A DNA stretch of 64,000 bases from Melanocharis versteri (Eukaryota > Chordata > Aves > Passeriformes > Melanocharitidae), in assembly GCA_013397845.1 (NCBI GenBank), contig VZTG01009171.1, positions 62,001-126,000 on the forward strand, written 5' to 3'. Below the pieces are notes generated by a model. That model saw only the letters and a program-made list of their open reading frames with translations, did no database searches and was not told the origin of the DNA. This document shows positions 35,661-46,840 of the stretch, one piece after another. Both the position numbers and the translations under genes were made by a program. Position 1 is the first letter of the stretch, and each line of letters starts with the position of its first letter.

Positions 35661-38600
35661 ATCCTGAAAACCTGGGGGGTTTGCAGGTGGAACACTCCAG
35701 TACAGTTCAATAGGGATGTGCCATCAAGCCAAAGCAGTCAGTAATTCTCAGCATTTATCACTTGATGATGTCTGTTACCAGTAAGACTTTGCTCTGCTTT
35801 GGCTCTGATCTTTGGGAGCCACTTCTGCTACTGTAAAATGTTTCATTTGTGGCTTTTCTGGTTAGTTAGGGACAGACCAGGCCTAAGGCTGTGGGAAGGT
35901 GTTGAATGGCAGGATACAACCTCACAGGTCTCAGTTCCAGGTGACACTGTGTTCTCTGCTGAAGTTCCATTGCAGGTGGGCCCTGCCAAACCGGGCAGTG
36001 GCGAGTAGGGTCAGATCCTCGGTGAAGCTGAAGCATCTCCCTAACTTAATGAGGTAGGCCCCACCCTTCTAAATTTTTTTTAATTCTCCAAAAGGCTCAG
36101 AATATGACCAAAAGGCCAGATTTATATTAGAACTTTAATCCATTAATCTTGCATTTCTTACCACCATATTTTTCTACCTTTTTCAAGTTAGGGGTTTCCC
36201 AGCGGAGATACTGAGCTATTAAATGCTTCTTAGATGAGTGAGCAGGAAGGCTCAATCTGCATGTGTATTTTATATTTGGAGCCACAGCTCTGATGTGCTT
36301 TCTCATGCCTTCAGGACTGACACACCACCTGCAAGTGCTAGAAATAGTTTTGATGTGTGCATCCTTCAAACTCATTTCAGCACACTCAGTTTTCTCTGAA
36401 GTCCACGTCCTCAGAGAATACTGCTGAATGTCACCATCCTGCTGCACAGCCCTAAAAATGCATGTCTGACACTGAAAGTATTTTTTTATTCTTATCCTCC
36501 CACTTTAATCTGCAAAATTCTTATTATACTGGCATATTTAGCTAAGAAAGTGATAATACCCCTTCCATGGATGTCACTACTTGAGCACAGTACTGGAACC
36601 TGCTTAAGAGAAATACTAAGGTATCTGGACCATAAAACTGCTATCTTCTGTATCATTTTCTTTTTTCTGCTCTACTCTTATGCTGATGAGCTGCGATAAG
36701 GAAAACTTATCACAGGTTTGTGAGACTATTTTCTTTTACCATGAGAGAAAAAAGGGGATATTCTCAGGTACCAAAAACACTCTTGTCACCAGAAGTTTCA
36801 TCTTGACTAGGATTGTCCTATTGGAAAAAATCAGGAAAATAGTTACCACAGATGTTTCACACTGGTTTAAACAGAAGTATTTTTAATTACACAATTTAAA
36901 ATTACTTTTAAGAAAATCTTTCCTCCATGCCTCTCTTTTGTTAGACCTTAGAAGGCTGTGGTTCCACACAGCTTCTCTGGAGGGGAAGGTGGCAAGACTT
37001 GTGAATTCATCTCCCTTTCTTCTGTGGGTTATTAATTTTTTTCAGCTTTTCTGTAAGACTTCCACAGCTTCTAATAACTCCTGCTCAGCACAAAAATCCA
37101 TGTGAGAGAACAGGAAAGCAGACAAGCGTCACTTTTTCTGCTTGCCATTTGCATCATGTTTTGTGTAGTTATTTGGGAGAAACCTGGCCAAACCAAATTA
37201 ATCCCAAGGTCCCTTGACTGAAGAATGTCCTGGATTTCAGTGTTTCCAGGGAGTGAATTCTGCACCACACAACAAACGTGGAGCCCTGAGCTGGTGTCCC
37301 TGGCTCATGCAGAGTGTCCTGCTTTGGCTGTGATTAGCAGAACAGCTCCCAACACCCAGTGTCATCCATTCATCTCTCCTGTTTCATCCCATCCCGGTCG
37401 CCTCTTAAAATTCTTTGCTACACTGAACTTTACCTCCTGCTTCTATGTCTCTCCTTTTAAGCCAGCTGTGAGTTTCTGAGCTGATTGAACTCTCGCTGGG
37501 AGATAACTGCACATTGTTTTCATGATCAGCAAGGTCTCCCATCGACCAGCTTGTCTCACCAGAAAAAAAATCTGCAAAATATTCACGGCAGACTTAGCTC
37601 AAGCCACAGACTGGAATTGAGGATAAAAAAAATACATAATGAAAAGAGATAACTTTTCTCTGCCTGTTTTTCCTGGACTGTAAGTGATGCCAGCCTGCTC
37701 TGCTGAATGAGAGCATGGCTTCAGAGCTTCCAGTAGCAATGAGCATTTCTGCCTTTACAAATGCAGCCATGAAATTCCTCACATACAGAGTCAAATGTAT
37801 CTGTCCTCTCACAACCTGAGTCGGCTTTGTCAGCTGGCATCCTCTTGTGCAGGCCTGAGGAAGCAGTGTTTCTCTGTATCTGAACTGATAATTTTCTTTG
37901 GCTATTTTTAGAGACCTGAGGGTGGACTTTTGTTTTTATCCATTTCTTTCGCAAATGAAATTTCAGAGTGCCTCACTGAGTTTTGACTGCTTGTTTTATC
38001 CCTTATGTCTCTCCAGTTATCATTACTCCAGGATGATTCACACTGCTTTCTAAATGCATATGTTTGGATGCCTATTGTGGGGAGCTTAGCAACTGCATCA
38101 CGCTGAAAGCCCAGGCTGGCTGAGGCACGGCTGATGCTTAACCTTTACTTCTCTTTACAGGAAAAAGGTCACTGCTGTGAGCTCATGACTGAGCAATGTT
38201 CTGAAATGTTTGATTATATTGCTTTATTCCTCTGCCTTCTTCCTCCCACAGTCTTCTCCTTTCCTGGCCACTGTGAATTTTTTCTTACTCTGTTACCTGT
38301 TGTCCTTCAAATGAGATTTTGCAGCACTGACAGTCATACACCAAGGCACCACAGGTACATCAACAGAACCCTTACTCTTCAGCACTAGTTCTTCATTTTA
38401 ATTACGCAACAAGAATTCACAGGCCAGGCTTGCCTTTGTCACACCTCAAATTACTCAATTATTTTTTACTGAATTTTCAATGAATAGAATATATGGATTG
38501 TCTCCAAAACTCAGGACTTAAATCCCAAGCCTTTCCTACAAGTCACTTTGACAGAGTCTTGGCCTAGATTCAATTCATTCTAGTAGACTTCAGTCATATC

Positions 38601-40334
38601 CTTTATTCATAATGTTCGTTTCTGGTTTTCTTCTTTAATCTGCAGGCTAAAATAATTTCAGATAGAATATTTAATTTCCAGTGACTGACTGATGATTTCT
38701 AGAAAATTAAAAAAAAAAAATAAAAAGGAAAGATAGGAAGAATTCAGATTTTTTTAAACTATATCTGCCATCAGTGTATGCTTGTCAGCCTGCTCAAAAG
38801 TAAATAGTAATACAGAATGGAAAACTGCTTGTTAGATTTTCAGCACAAGCAAAATCATAGACTGACAAACTGCAAAAAGCTTCTTGTTTTTAAGAAAAAA
38901 ATGGCCTTTTAGACAACAAATTTCTACCACAGTTCATATAGAGATAGAATAAAAGCTGTGTAATGGGCCAAATGGAAAAGGCAGGCACTGTGAAATGGGA
39001 ATCAATGGAAACAGAGGCCCCATGTTTCCCTTGAGTTACATGGGTATCATGAATAAGTGCTTCAAGGAAAACTTCACACACAGTGTGCTTAGAAACTGAA
39101 TTTACAGAATGTATTCTTCGAGAAATTATGTTCAGACACTTTCTATGGCAAAGCCTGGAGACTTTTAGGACAGCATGGTCTTTAAGCCATGGAGATGCTG
39201 GTGCTGGACCCTCCCTTGGTGGCTGCTTGGCTGATGCCAGAGCTCCCATCTGCTCTTATTCATGCCACATGGAAAGCTGCTGTATTTTGTTCCTCTTTCT
39301 TTTTTTATCCCCCTTTATCACCTACTTTAGATTATTTTACTGAGTTGTAATGTCAGTGTGGTTAGGTTTATCCTCTTTGCCCACTAGCAGCTTGGTGGGG
39401 TATGAAACACACAGCATTCATAACAAGCCCACCTTGAGTGGAGTTCAAGCTGGGCTTGCAGCAGGTCAGGCTCTACCAGCCTGCAAGGAACAGTCTCAGT
39501 CCTTCAACAACCTGTGAGAACCTGAATCCCCCCCAGAAAAGCCTTTCTTTCACATCCTTTGCTTTCCTAACCTGCTAGTATATAAATTGAAGGCTCCACA
39601 TGTGCAAGCCTGAAGGTCAGCACTGAGCCTGGGAGATTTGTTTCTCTTAAGCAGCCCCTCAAAGCACCCACCCCAGCAGGCACAAATTCCCTACATGGAA
39701 GATCTTTCACCTTGCTGAAAGCACAAATGGAAAAGCTTGTGGCAAGATAAAGGAGGGTAGTGACTTTTGGAAGATTTTAGCTGGGTAAGAAGCAATATCA
39801 GATTCAACCTTACTGAATTATGTGCAAAAACTTGTCTTCATTTATAAAAGGCAAAGGGGTCTTCATAACTTACTGTAGACACAGCAGAGTAAATATAAAA
39901 TTAGACACTAGATGTTAAAAAAATGATTGTGTTTATGAAGAAATACAAATTATCATGGATAATTGAGTTCATGGATACCGAGAAGAATATTTTCATTTAT
40001 TTTCTGAACAGACCACTTCGAATGACAGCAATCAAAATTTAAGCAGTAAAACCAGTGATGGAACATAAAGAATATTTTGTAGACTTATCTTCTGTTTCAA
40101 AATGGAATTGCTGAACTTATTTCTGATGAAAGTAGAAATCACAGACCTGCTGCTCCTGCTCTTAATTGCAGCCCAGAAGTTAGGCAGTGTTCTGAGCTAA
40201 ATTTTTCTGATGAAGGTGAATCCTTGCAATTAACAGTGTTAAATTCAGTATTTTAGTGAATCTAGAAAAAGAAATCTGCCGTTTTGCATATGGTAGCACA
40301 TGTGATTGTTCAGCATGAGTGCTGCCCTCACATA

Positions 40335-40376
40335 TCTTAGTATAGTTAATTCAACTCTTAGTATAGTAAACTCAAG
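40335..40376 (+). repeat. 21-bp tandem duplication
   Basis: Two adjoining 21-bp units both begin TCTTAGTATAGT and end with CAA plus C or G, with three mismatches. No function is suggested. Confidence 0.85.
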
Positions 40377-40442
40377 TGCCAAAAACATGAAATTGACTGG
40401 ATTAAAATCATGAGACTTTTACACATAAAAAGTCATAAGGTT

Positions 40443-40483
40443 TCCCCTGCCTCGCCCCCCCGCCCCAAACCCCCCCCCCCCCC
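40443..40483 (+). repeat. C-rich tract with C14; G-quadruplex-type motif on minus strand
   Basis: The plus strand has C runs of 4, 7, 4 and 14 separated by short loops. On the minus strand this reads as four G tracts with loops of 3, 1 and 7 bases, which satisfies the usual G-quadruplex pattern. The C14 run is at 40470-40483. An N at 40511 and a GC-rich, odd-looking stretch follow, so the base count of the run may be unreliable. Confidence 0.8.
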
Positions 40484-40510
40484 TTTCGAACCTGACCTCT
40501 CCGCCTCCAT

Positions 40511-40511
40511 N
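40511..40511. other. undetermined base (N)
   Basis: A single N lies 28 bp after the C14 homopolymer, a context in which sequencing commonly loses accuracy. Confidence 0.99.
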
Positions 40512-43500
40512 CCCATTTTAAGATTTCTGATCCTGAGCTCACTTTTTAGAAAATAAAGACCAAACTTCAATGAAATATGAGGATGTCTTCTAATTAGTGC
40601 TTGATGGGAAATTGGTTTTGGTCTGGGCTTTTGGGATTTTTTTAGCTTCTAATTGAGGCAGACAGGTTGCAGACTCCACTTCCTAGTCCAGGTGTCTTGA
40701 TGGCTGGGTTACCCACTGCACAGGAATAAATTTCTGCCTCTCTGCTTGCTGTCTCCCTCATTCTTCCTTTCCTCTCTTACTTGTTTTGTTCTATCCATAA
40801 TCACATGTTTCTGCAAACTATTCTTTCTACATGTATTTGGTGTCACAAGATTATTTGGTTTGAGGTCATGAGACTTCAAGTTCTGCTTTTTTCCCTACTT
40901 TTAATAGGCCTCTTAGAATTCCCCCTGTTAAGTTTAACTCTGCTGAGTAAAATAGAGGGGTTCAGTATTGGTCAGACCTCAAATCTCAAGTCAAGCTGGT
41001 GATGAAATGCAGCATTAAAAAACAATTGCTCCAGTGAGACCCTAGAACTCCAGTACTTGAAACCCCATGCTGCTCCATCCCAGTAGGATTTGAGACATGA
41101 CTCCTTTCTTTTCCTTCTCCTGATCTGAGCCACAGATTTGAGTGGAATTGTCATTTGAATTAGGTGAGAGGATGGAGCTGAAGGCTTGTTCTTTCAGCAC
41201 CATGTTAACCAAACTGATAGCTTAACTGGTTCTTGTGCTGAACTGTGGCAACTAAGTCTCATGTGCTAAATTTATTTATATCCTGAAATGAGAAGATGGA
41301 CCATGATCATGGTAAGACCCCTATGACACTTTTGTTGTTTTGGGTAATATTCGTTATTTATTAACACATAAGATAGTCTCGTAAGGAGGAGGTAGCCAAT
41401 ACAACTGAAAACAGCATGAATTTTAGCACTCAGGGTCAGTCTGTATCAGACAGTGATTTCTGAGAACATCCCCACGCTTCCTGTGCCTCCGTTGGGTCTG
41501 GAGTTAGATGTCGGTCTTGTCAGTCCCCTTGGCCCTGCTGCCAGCTCCAGAGCACCTCCTCACCAAGGGGACTGAGCTGCTGCTGTGGCTTCTGCACCTC
41601 TGGGCTGTGTGGGCTATCCCAGGCTTCCCAAACAGAACAACTGTGGCCTTATTTAAAACCCCAGTGGAATTCCAAAGCTTGAGTTGGTGGTTTTAGTCAG
41701 GATTTTTTAATTAGTGAAAGAACAATACCTCTCCTTTCTTCTATAAATCCATTTGTGAGCTCTGTTTCTGTTAGTGGATCTAAGCTGCTCTATGTTACCC
41801 ATAGGCAGGGTCTGTTATGGGCTTGAAAGGAAGTGGGATATTTGCAAGATAGTGCCTCCATCAGGGTTTGAAATTACATCTTTCAAACTTTTAATTAGTT
41901 TTCTGATCTTGCCTTTTGATTTTTAGCACCGTTTCCAAAGTGTGTGAATAAACTATCCTGCAGCAGGCTATAAAAAGTTTAATTATGGAAATATAGTTAT
42001 GCATTCTACTCCACTGCTTCAGGATTTCCTTTGGCAAATCTCATTACCTTTAATTTGTCAGTATAAATTGTGACACACCTTTTGATGCGGTAGAGTAAAT
42101 AATCGTATTCATAAAACGTTAGAGGGGGTGTTAAAATCTACGCCAAAGACAACAACAGCCCCCCTCCCCACACAGTGCTACGTGAGCCCCTGGTGGTGGA
42201 TGGCCCAGGTCATTAACCCCATTGTTCAGAAAGCAGCTATTGATCAGATTTCACTGTGTTTGTTACTGAAGGGCTCTGACATTACCTCCAGATTGCTTGC
42301 ATGGCCTTTACTAAGTGTCTCTGTTTAGAGTTCAGGACCACACATGGTTTGGTTGTTTGGGTTTTTTTTAAATTGAGATCACTGTTAACAAAACCCAGTA
42401 TTTGTCCTTGCTACGATTTATTACCTTGTCTTTCCTTCATTTTGTTCTCTTATCTTGTACATTTGAGTTCCTCACTTCCAATACCTAAAAGATTAGCCTT
42501 CAGTGTGAACAGTTCTGTTTATCTTCATAATAGAATTAGTAACCAGATATATTAACAAGATAAACTTGTCTCGCAGGAGAAAAAATCTCCCACTTTCTTA
42601 ACCATCCAGGGAAGTAGTCGCTGGATCTTGCATATATTCTGGATGAGATCTTATCCCAAAATGTTTTTGTACTACCCTGATGCTCCAAGAGCTCATTCAG
42701 AGCAAACATGCCATCCAGGAAACAACGGGAGAGCACTGTATTCTTGCCAAGCCTCAAATATTTGCTCTGAGACAGCGCTCGTCAGCTGCTTGCACAGGCT
42801 GCAGAGGGGCCAGGCACCAAAACGCTGCCCTTCAGGCTTGGCAACCAGATTAGGGGACTGCCATGCATTTTTCGGACATGGCCACAAATATTTATTTTCT
42901 CGCTAGGGCAGTGGCTCGAGTGTAAATTTGTTCTGAATTCTTTAAAACCTCTTTTTTTTACCTTTTGCAGTTAGACGATTTTCAAGCAAATAGGAAAAAA
43001 AAAAAAAAAGTGGCTTGAAATGTCCCAGAGTTGAACAAGTACAATAAATCTGGTGGAGTAAGGATTACCACCCCGAGACACACAGCTGCTCCACAACCCC
43101 TGCGTGGGAGAGGAGATGCTGGGCACAAATCTCCCTGACAGAAAGGTGGAAATCTCCGTTCTACCATGGCACCCATCCTCCAGAGCACCCCAGGAGAAGC
43201 CACGGAAGGGCTCCACATTCATGGCATGTCTGGCAAATGTTGAGGTCAGCTCTCGGTAAGAATGTCCCAGCTCCGAGCTAAGCAATTTCTGCGTGGGGGT
43301 GGTGTTTTTGTTAACATCAGCACAGCGAGCATAAACACAGGTTTCATGGAAATTTGATGATCCTGATAAAATTATTCAGTCTAGAAGATAAACAGCAGCA
43401 CATTTGGGTTCATTTAATCAACCATTTTCTTTTCTTTTGACTATAAAAAAATGTGACTTGAAAGGAAAGAAACCTCCACACAATGTTACAACTGACCTTG

Positions 43501-44520
43501 CAGCCTAACAACATATTTGCACCAGAAGTCTGAAACTGCAGCACAGAAATGCAAGTGGCCTGCACTGCCATCCCCACCAAGAGCCACTCCAGCATTTCTG
43601 AACAGTAAGAGTACATAGCCTGTTATTTGATTTTAAATTTCATGGAAAGCAGTCACTTTTTAAAGAGAAATATTTTATTTAAAGAGCAGATTTTATATTT
43701 ATTTTGATAGGTAGATTTTGGATGGGCCACAGTCTTAGTTACCCATAGATACTGAACTGCCAGCAAAGCTTTGTAGGAGTGAAGATGCTGATGTTGCAAT
43801 TCAGGTTATGCTCCAATGTTCATAATCAAAAAGTAGGTATCAACACTCCTCTGCTATCTTATCTTTGAAGATTCCTTTGCAGCCTGTTTCAATGGGTGTG
43901 TGCTGGTGAAGAGCACAGTACCAGGTCTCTTAGCTAAAGGAGTTTGTTTTCTGGCAAAACAGTTATTCAATAAAGCATATTTTGAATGTAAAACACTTAC
44001 ATAATAATCAGGTTTCACTTTATTTTGGGATATTAAATTTTTCTTGGACTGAGATAAGTGATCAATCTAGACGTAAAAATTTCATTTAACCTGGTCACTA
44101 AACAGAGAAAATATCAAGTACCAAATCTGATTTGGACCTGCAGCTTTGCAAAGCCTCTGTCATGAAGCTGTATTTCAAAGCAGATTTTGGCTGAGATATG
44201 GAGGGCTTTTTTTTAGTGGGGAAGGTGAAATTTCGGGCTATTTCTTTTTGCTGAAATACTCTCAAGGTGAAATTCTACAGTAATAAGCAAATTAATCAAG
44301 TCTAATATTTTTTCTCCTGTGAAATTTACTGATTGATTCAGCTCTCCTCTTAGTCCCATGACACATGAGGTAAATTGGAGGAGGCAGTAACTCTATTAAC
44401 AAATAAAAGATATAGGGGATGTTCCCTTTAAGTAAAGGATGGTTTACTACCTTAATAAGAGCCATGGTGTGATGCTTCTGCCCTTGAGCACTCTTTTCCT
44501 TCTTTGATGTCTTCTATCTA

Positions 44521-44572
44521 TTTATAAAGTGCTCTGAGATTACAAGGATGAAGCACTCCATATAAAGTACAA
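44521..44572 (+). repeat. ancient L3/MIR3-like 3' tail fragment
   Basis: TTTATAAAGTGCTCTGAGAT, then ACAAGGATGAAGCACTCC and ATATAAAGTACAA, follows the shared 3' end of ancient amniote L3/MIR3-type elements (AAAGCGCTTTGAGAT followed by GGATGAAAGGCGC and TATATAA). About 52 bp are recognisable and they are well diverged. Such fragments predate the bird-mammal split and are sometimes retained as conserved non-coding sequence. Confidence 0.55.
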
Positions 44573-45317
44573 GGTTGTTGTCTGTCCGTATTTTTAAAAG
44601 GCAAGGCAATTTATGTTTTAAAAAGAGGGAGAAAGAATTTGGCAAAGAAATCAGCTTGCCATGTTTTGTTATAAGACCCGAGAAAAATTGATAAAGCTGA
44701 CATATTTTTCCATTGCAGCCTAAATTACACACACAGCTACAGAAGGATTCATCTGGTTTTCTACTCAGAGCAAAAGAACCTGAAAAAATAGAAACTAAAT
44801 CTTAACAATAAAAAAAATTGCTGAAAGATGAAATGGATGCAGAATTGTGGGTTCTGGGCTGTAATTACAGTCTAATTCAGGCAAACTGCAATTATATATA
44901 AATAATAAGTTGAAGTTACACTGCCCTGTGGAGATGAAGTACTGAAACCAATCTCTGTTTTAAGGGAAACTTGTTACGCCAAGGTGGAATAAAACACGCT
45001 GAAACAACCATAAAAAATGCTTGGTCTGTGCAGCTGACTTTATTTTATTAAACATGTTGAAAGTGATACACCTACAAATATCTAAAATAATGGTTCTTCT
45101 GGTTGGTATCATGGATTTTTAGTTTTAAGGAGCAAATCAAAACACAGAAGATAACTCCAGGATCTGTTCAATACCAAGTGACTTCTTGATGCTGTTTTCA
45201 AGGTATGAGAATCCACAACACGCAGGTAACCAGGGTGACCACCAAACCACAGCTGAAATGCAAGGAGTAGATTTATTTCATTACCTTGTAAACAACACTG
45301 GCTGGCAGAGACACACG

Positions 45318-45400
45318 GGCACATAGGCTCCTGTAGGCTCAGCTCATCCCTGTCCCCACAGGCACATGGGGACACAGGCTCCATCAGGCTCAGTCCATCC
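45318..45400 (+). repeat. imperfect ~42-bp tandem duplication
   Basis: The unit at 45318-45360 and the unit at 45361-45400 both begin GGCACAT and share GGCTCC, AGGCTCAG and TCATCC or CCATCC. The copies differ by small gaps and substitutions. They lie directly upstream of the TG microsatellite. Confidence 0.7.
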
Positions 45401-45408
45401 TACCAACA

Positions 45409-45414
<6 letters not shown>

Positions 45415-45439
<25 letters not shown>

Positions 45440-45440
45440 G
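45415..45440 (+). repeat. (TG)13 microsatellite
   Basis: A perfect run of 13 TG units is preceded by the related sequence CATGTGTT. Such runs are often length-polymorphic. Confidence 0.97.
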
Positions 45441-46744
45441 AGCCCCTGCCTGCCCCACTGCATCAAAGGGCTTCATGAATGTGCAGTTTATCACAAGGCT
45501 GTGCTTTTATGGTCCCTGAGCTTTTGATTTCTCTCTCTCCATCAGGAGGCCCAAGTGTATCTGTGAGCGTGCGTTATCTCTACACTGGAATTCTCAAAAC
45601 AGGGAGTGGATGAACAACACTAGGCATAATAACTGGGTATTTTTAGCATTCTCAGCTGCAAGGTCACTTGAGTGAATTTACCTCTTTGGCATCCTTGTGC
45701 TTTCACCCCTTTCCTCCCAACACAAGGCTTTTGTTTTGTATTTCTAGACTGGACCTACCACTTTATGGCGCCCAGGTCCTCTTTGGCTGAGGAAAGCTGT
45801 GGAGTTTATGAACCCTACGAGGGCTGGCAGGAGTCTTGATTTGGCTGAGTTTACACGATCAGGCTTTCAACTCCTGCGATGTGTCACTGAGGCTGGCAGG
45901 CTGGGTGCCCTGCACTGGGTGCAGCACGTCCTCAGGAGGGGTCTCACGCTGAAGATCATCCCATGCTGGATTCCATCTGCCAGCCCAAGAGGTCCATGAA
46001 CCTCATCCCTCCCAGTTCAGTGTATCCACTGGCAGGACATTTGGGGCAGTCCAGCTCCAAAGGGCTTCAAGCACATGAACTAAACTGTCTCAATTCAGCC
46101 AAGCTGCCCAGCCCATCCTTCATTGCCCTGCTGAATTACAAGTGAGTTCAGCGGTCGTGTTCATTTGTACACAGAGGCCAATGAGACTGTCACACTGCCT
46201 GCCGTGCTGGGTTAGAAAGAGAAGATTAAAAATGACACTCTTTTTTCTTGTGTCATACAGATAAGAGGTTTTCCAGTTCCTTTATTCCCAGGAGTTTGGG
46301 ACCTCTTTGAGACTGGCTGTTACGAACAAATCCAGTTAGCTGATTATCTGCTGAAAAACCACCCTAATAAATACTGAAGATTTTGAAAAAATAAACAACC
46401 CCAAGCCCTTGTCTTGTCTTTCTTTGTATTTGAAGTTAGCCATCAGTCCTTTGGCTGACATGTATATTACATCAAATAGCAGAAACGAGTGAATTATTGG
46501 ACGTGGTGTTAATTTATTCTTGCCTAACTCTGGGCTCTGCGTGAGGACAGCTATCGCTTTGTACATGGCAGATATTTGATATAGTGTGTGTCCTGCTATT
46601 GTCACTCTGTAAAGCTTCTGAGGATTAACAAAGAAAGGATGTAGAAATATACTGCCTGAAATGTCAAACACAAAAGTGAAAGAAAAAGAAATACATGAGA
46701 AAAATGGGCACATTAGTACCTAAACCTTTCGGGGAATCAGATAA

Positions 46745-46840
46745 CGTAGGTTCAATTTCTGATTCCACTATCAGTTTTTTATGTTGCCTTGGGCAAATCA
46801 TTTAACCTCTCACTATTTCTCTTCTGTAAAACTGACGCCG
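46745..46840 (+). mobile_element. MIR-type SINE fragment (ancient CORE-SINE)
   Basis: The order of motifs is that of a MIR element: GTAGGTTCAATTTCTGATTC, then CCACTATCAG, then CCTTGGGCAAATCATTTAAC directly followed by CTCTCACTATTTCTC, and last TTCTGTAAAACTGA. MIR is a tRNA-derived SINE that spread before the divergence of the main amniote groups, so a copy this recognisable in a bird-like genome is old. About 95 bp of the middle part is visible. The tRNA-like promoter and the 3' LINE-related tail are not clear. Confidence 0.75.

Larger units (their letters stand above)
35661..44520. other. unique sequence, no gene recognised
   Basis: No gene or repeat copy is recognisable apart from the short tandem repeat and the C-rich tract listed separately. 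A pyrimidine-rich acceptor-like site (CTTCTCTTTACAG) ends at 38160 and is followed by an open frame to 38388. The peptide is cysteine-rich and unassigned, and no donor or partner exon is visible, so I do not call it. Confidence 0.5.
44573..46744. other. unique sequence with a TG microsatellite, no gene recognised
   Basis: The interval holds the GT-rich and tandem repeats listed separately and otherwise unremarkable sequence. A moderately GC-rich patch lies at 45.8-46.1 kb with open frames of about 60 codons that resemble nothing known. Confidence 0.5.

Noticed and set aside
38134..38388. 84-codon frame after an acceptor-like CTTCTCTTTACAG ending at 38160
   Set aside because: The peptide is unassigned and Cys-rich, with no donor, no neighbouring exon and no domain. 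One plausible acceptor is not enough.
45415..45440. Repeats with regular spacing in the window as a CRISPR array
   Set aside because: All are simple microsatellites or two-unit tandem duplications without unique spacers, in vertebrate DNA.
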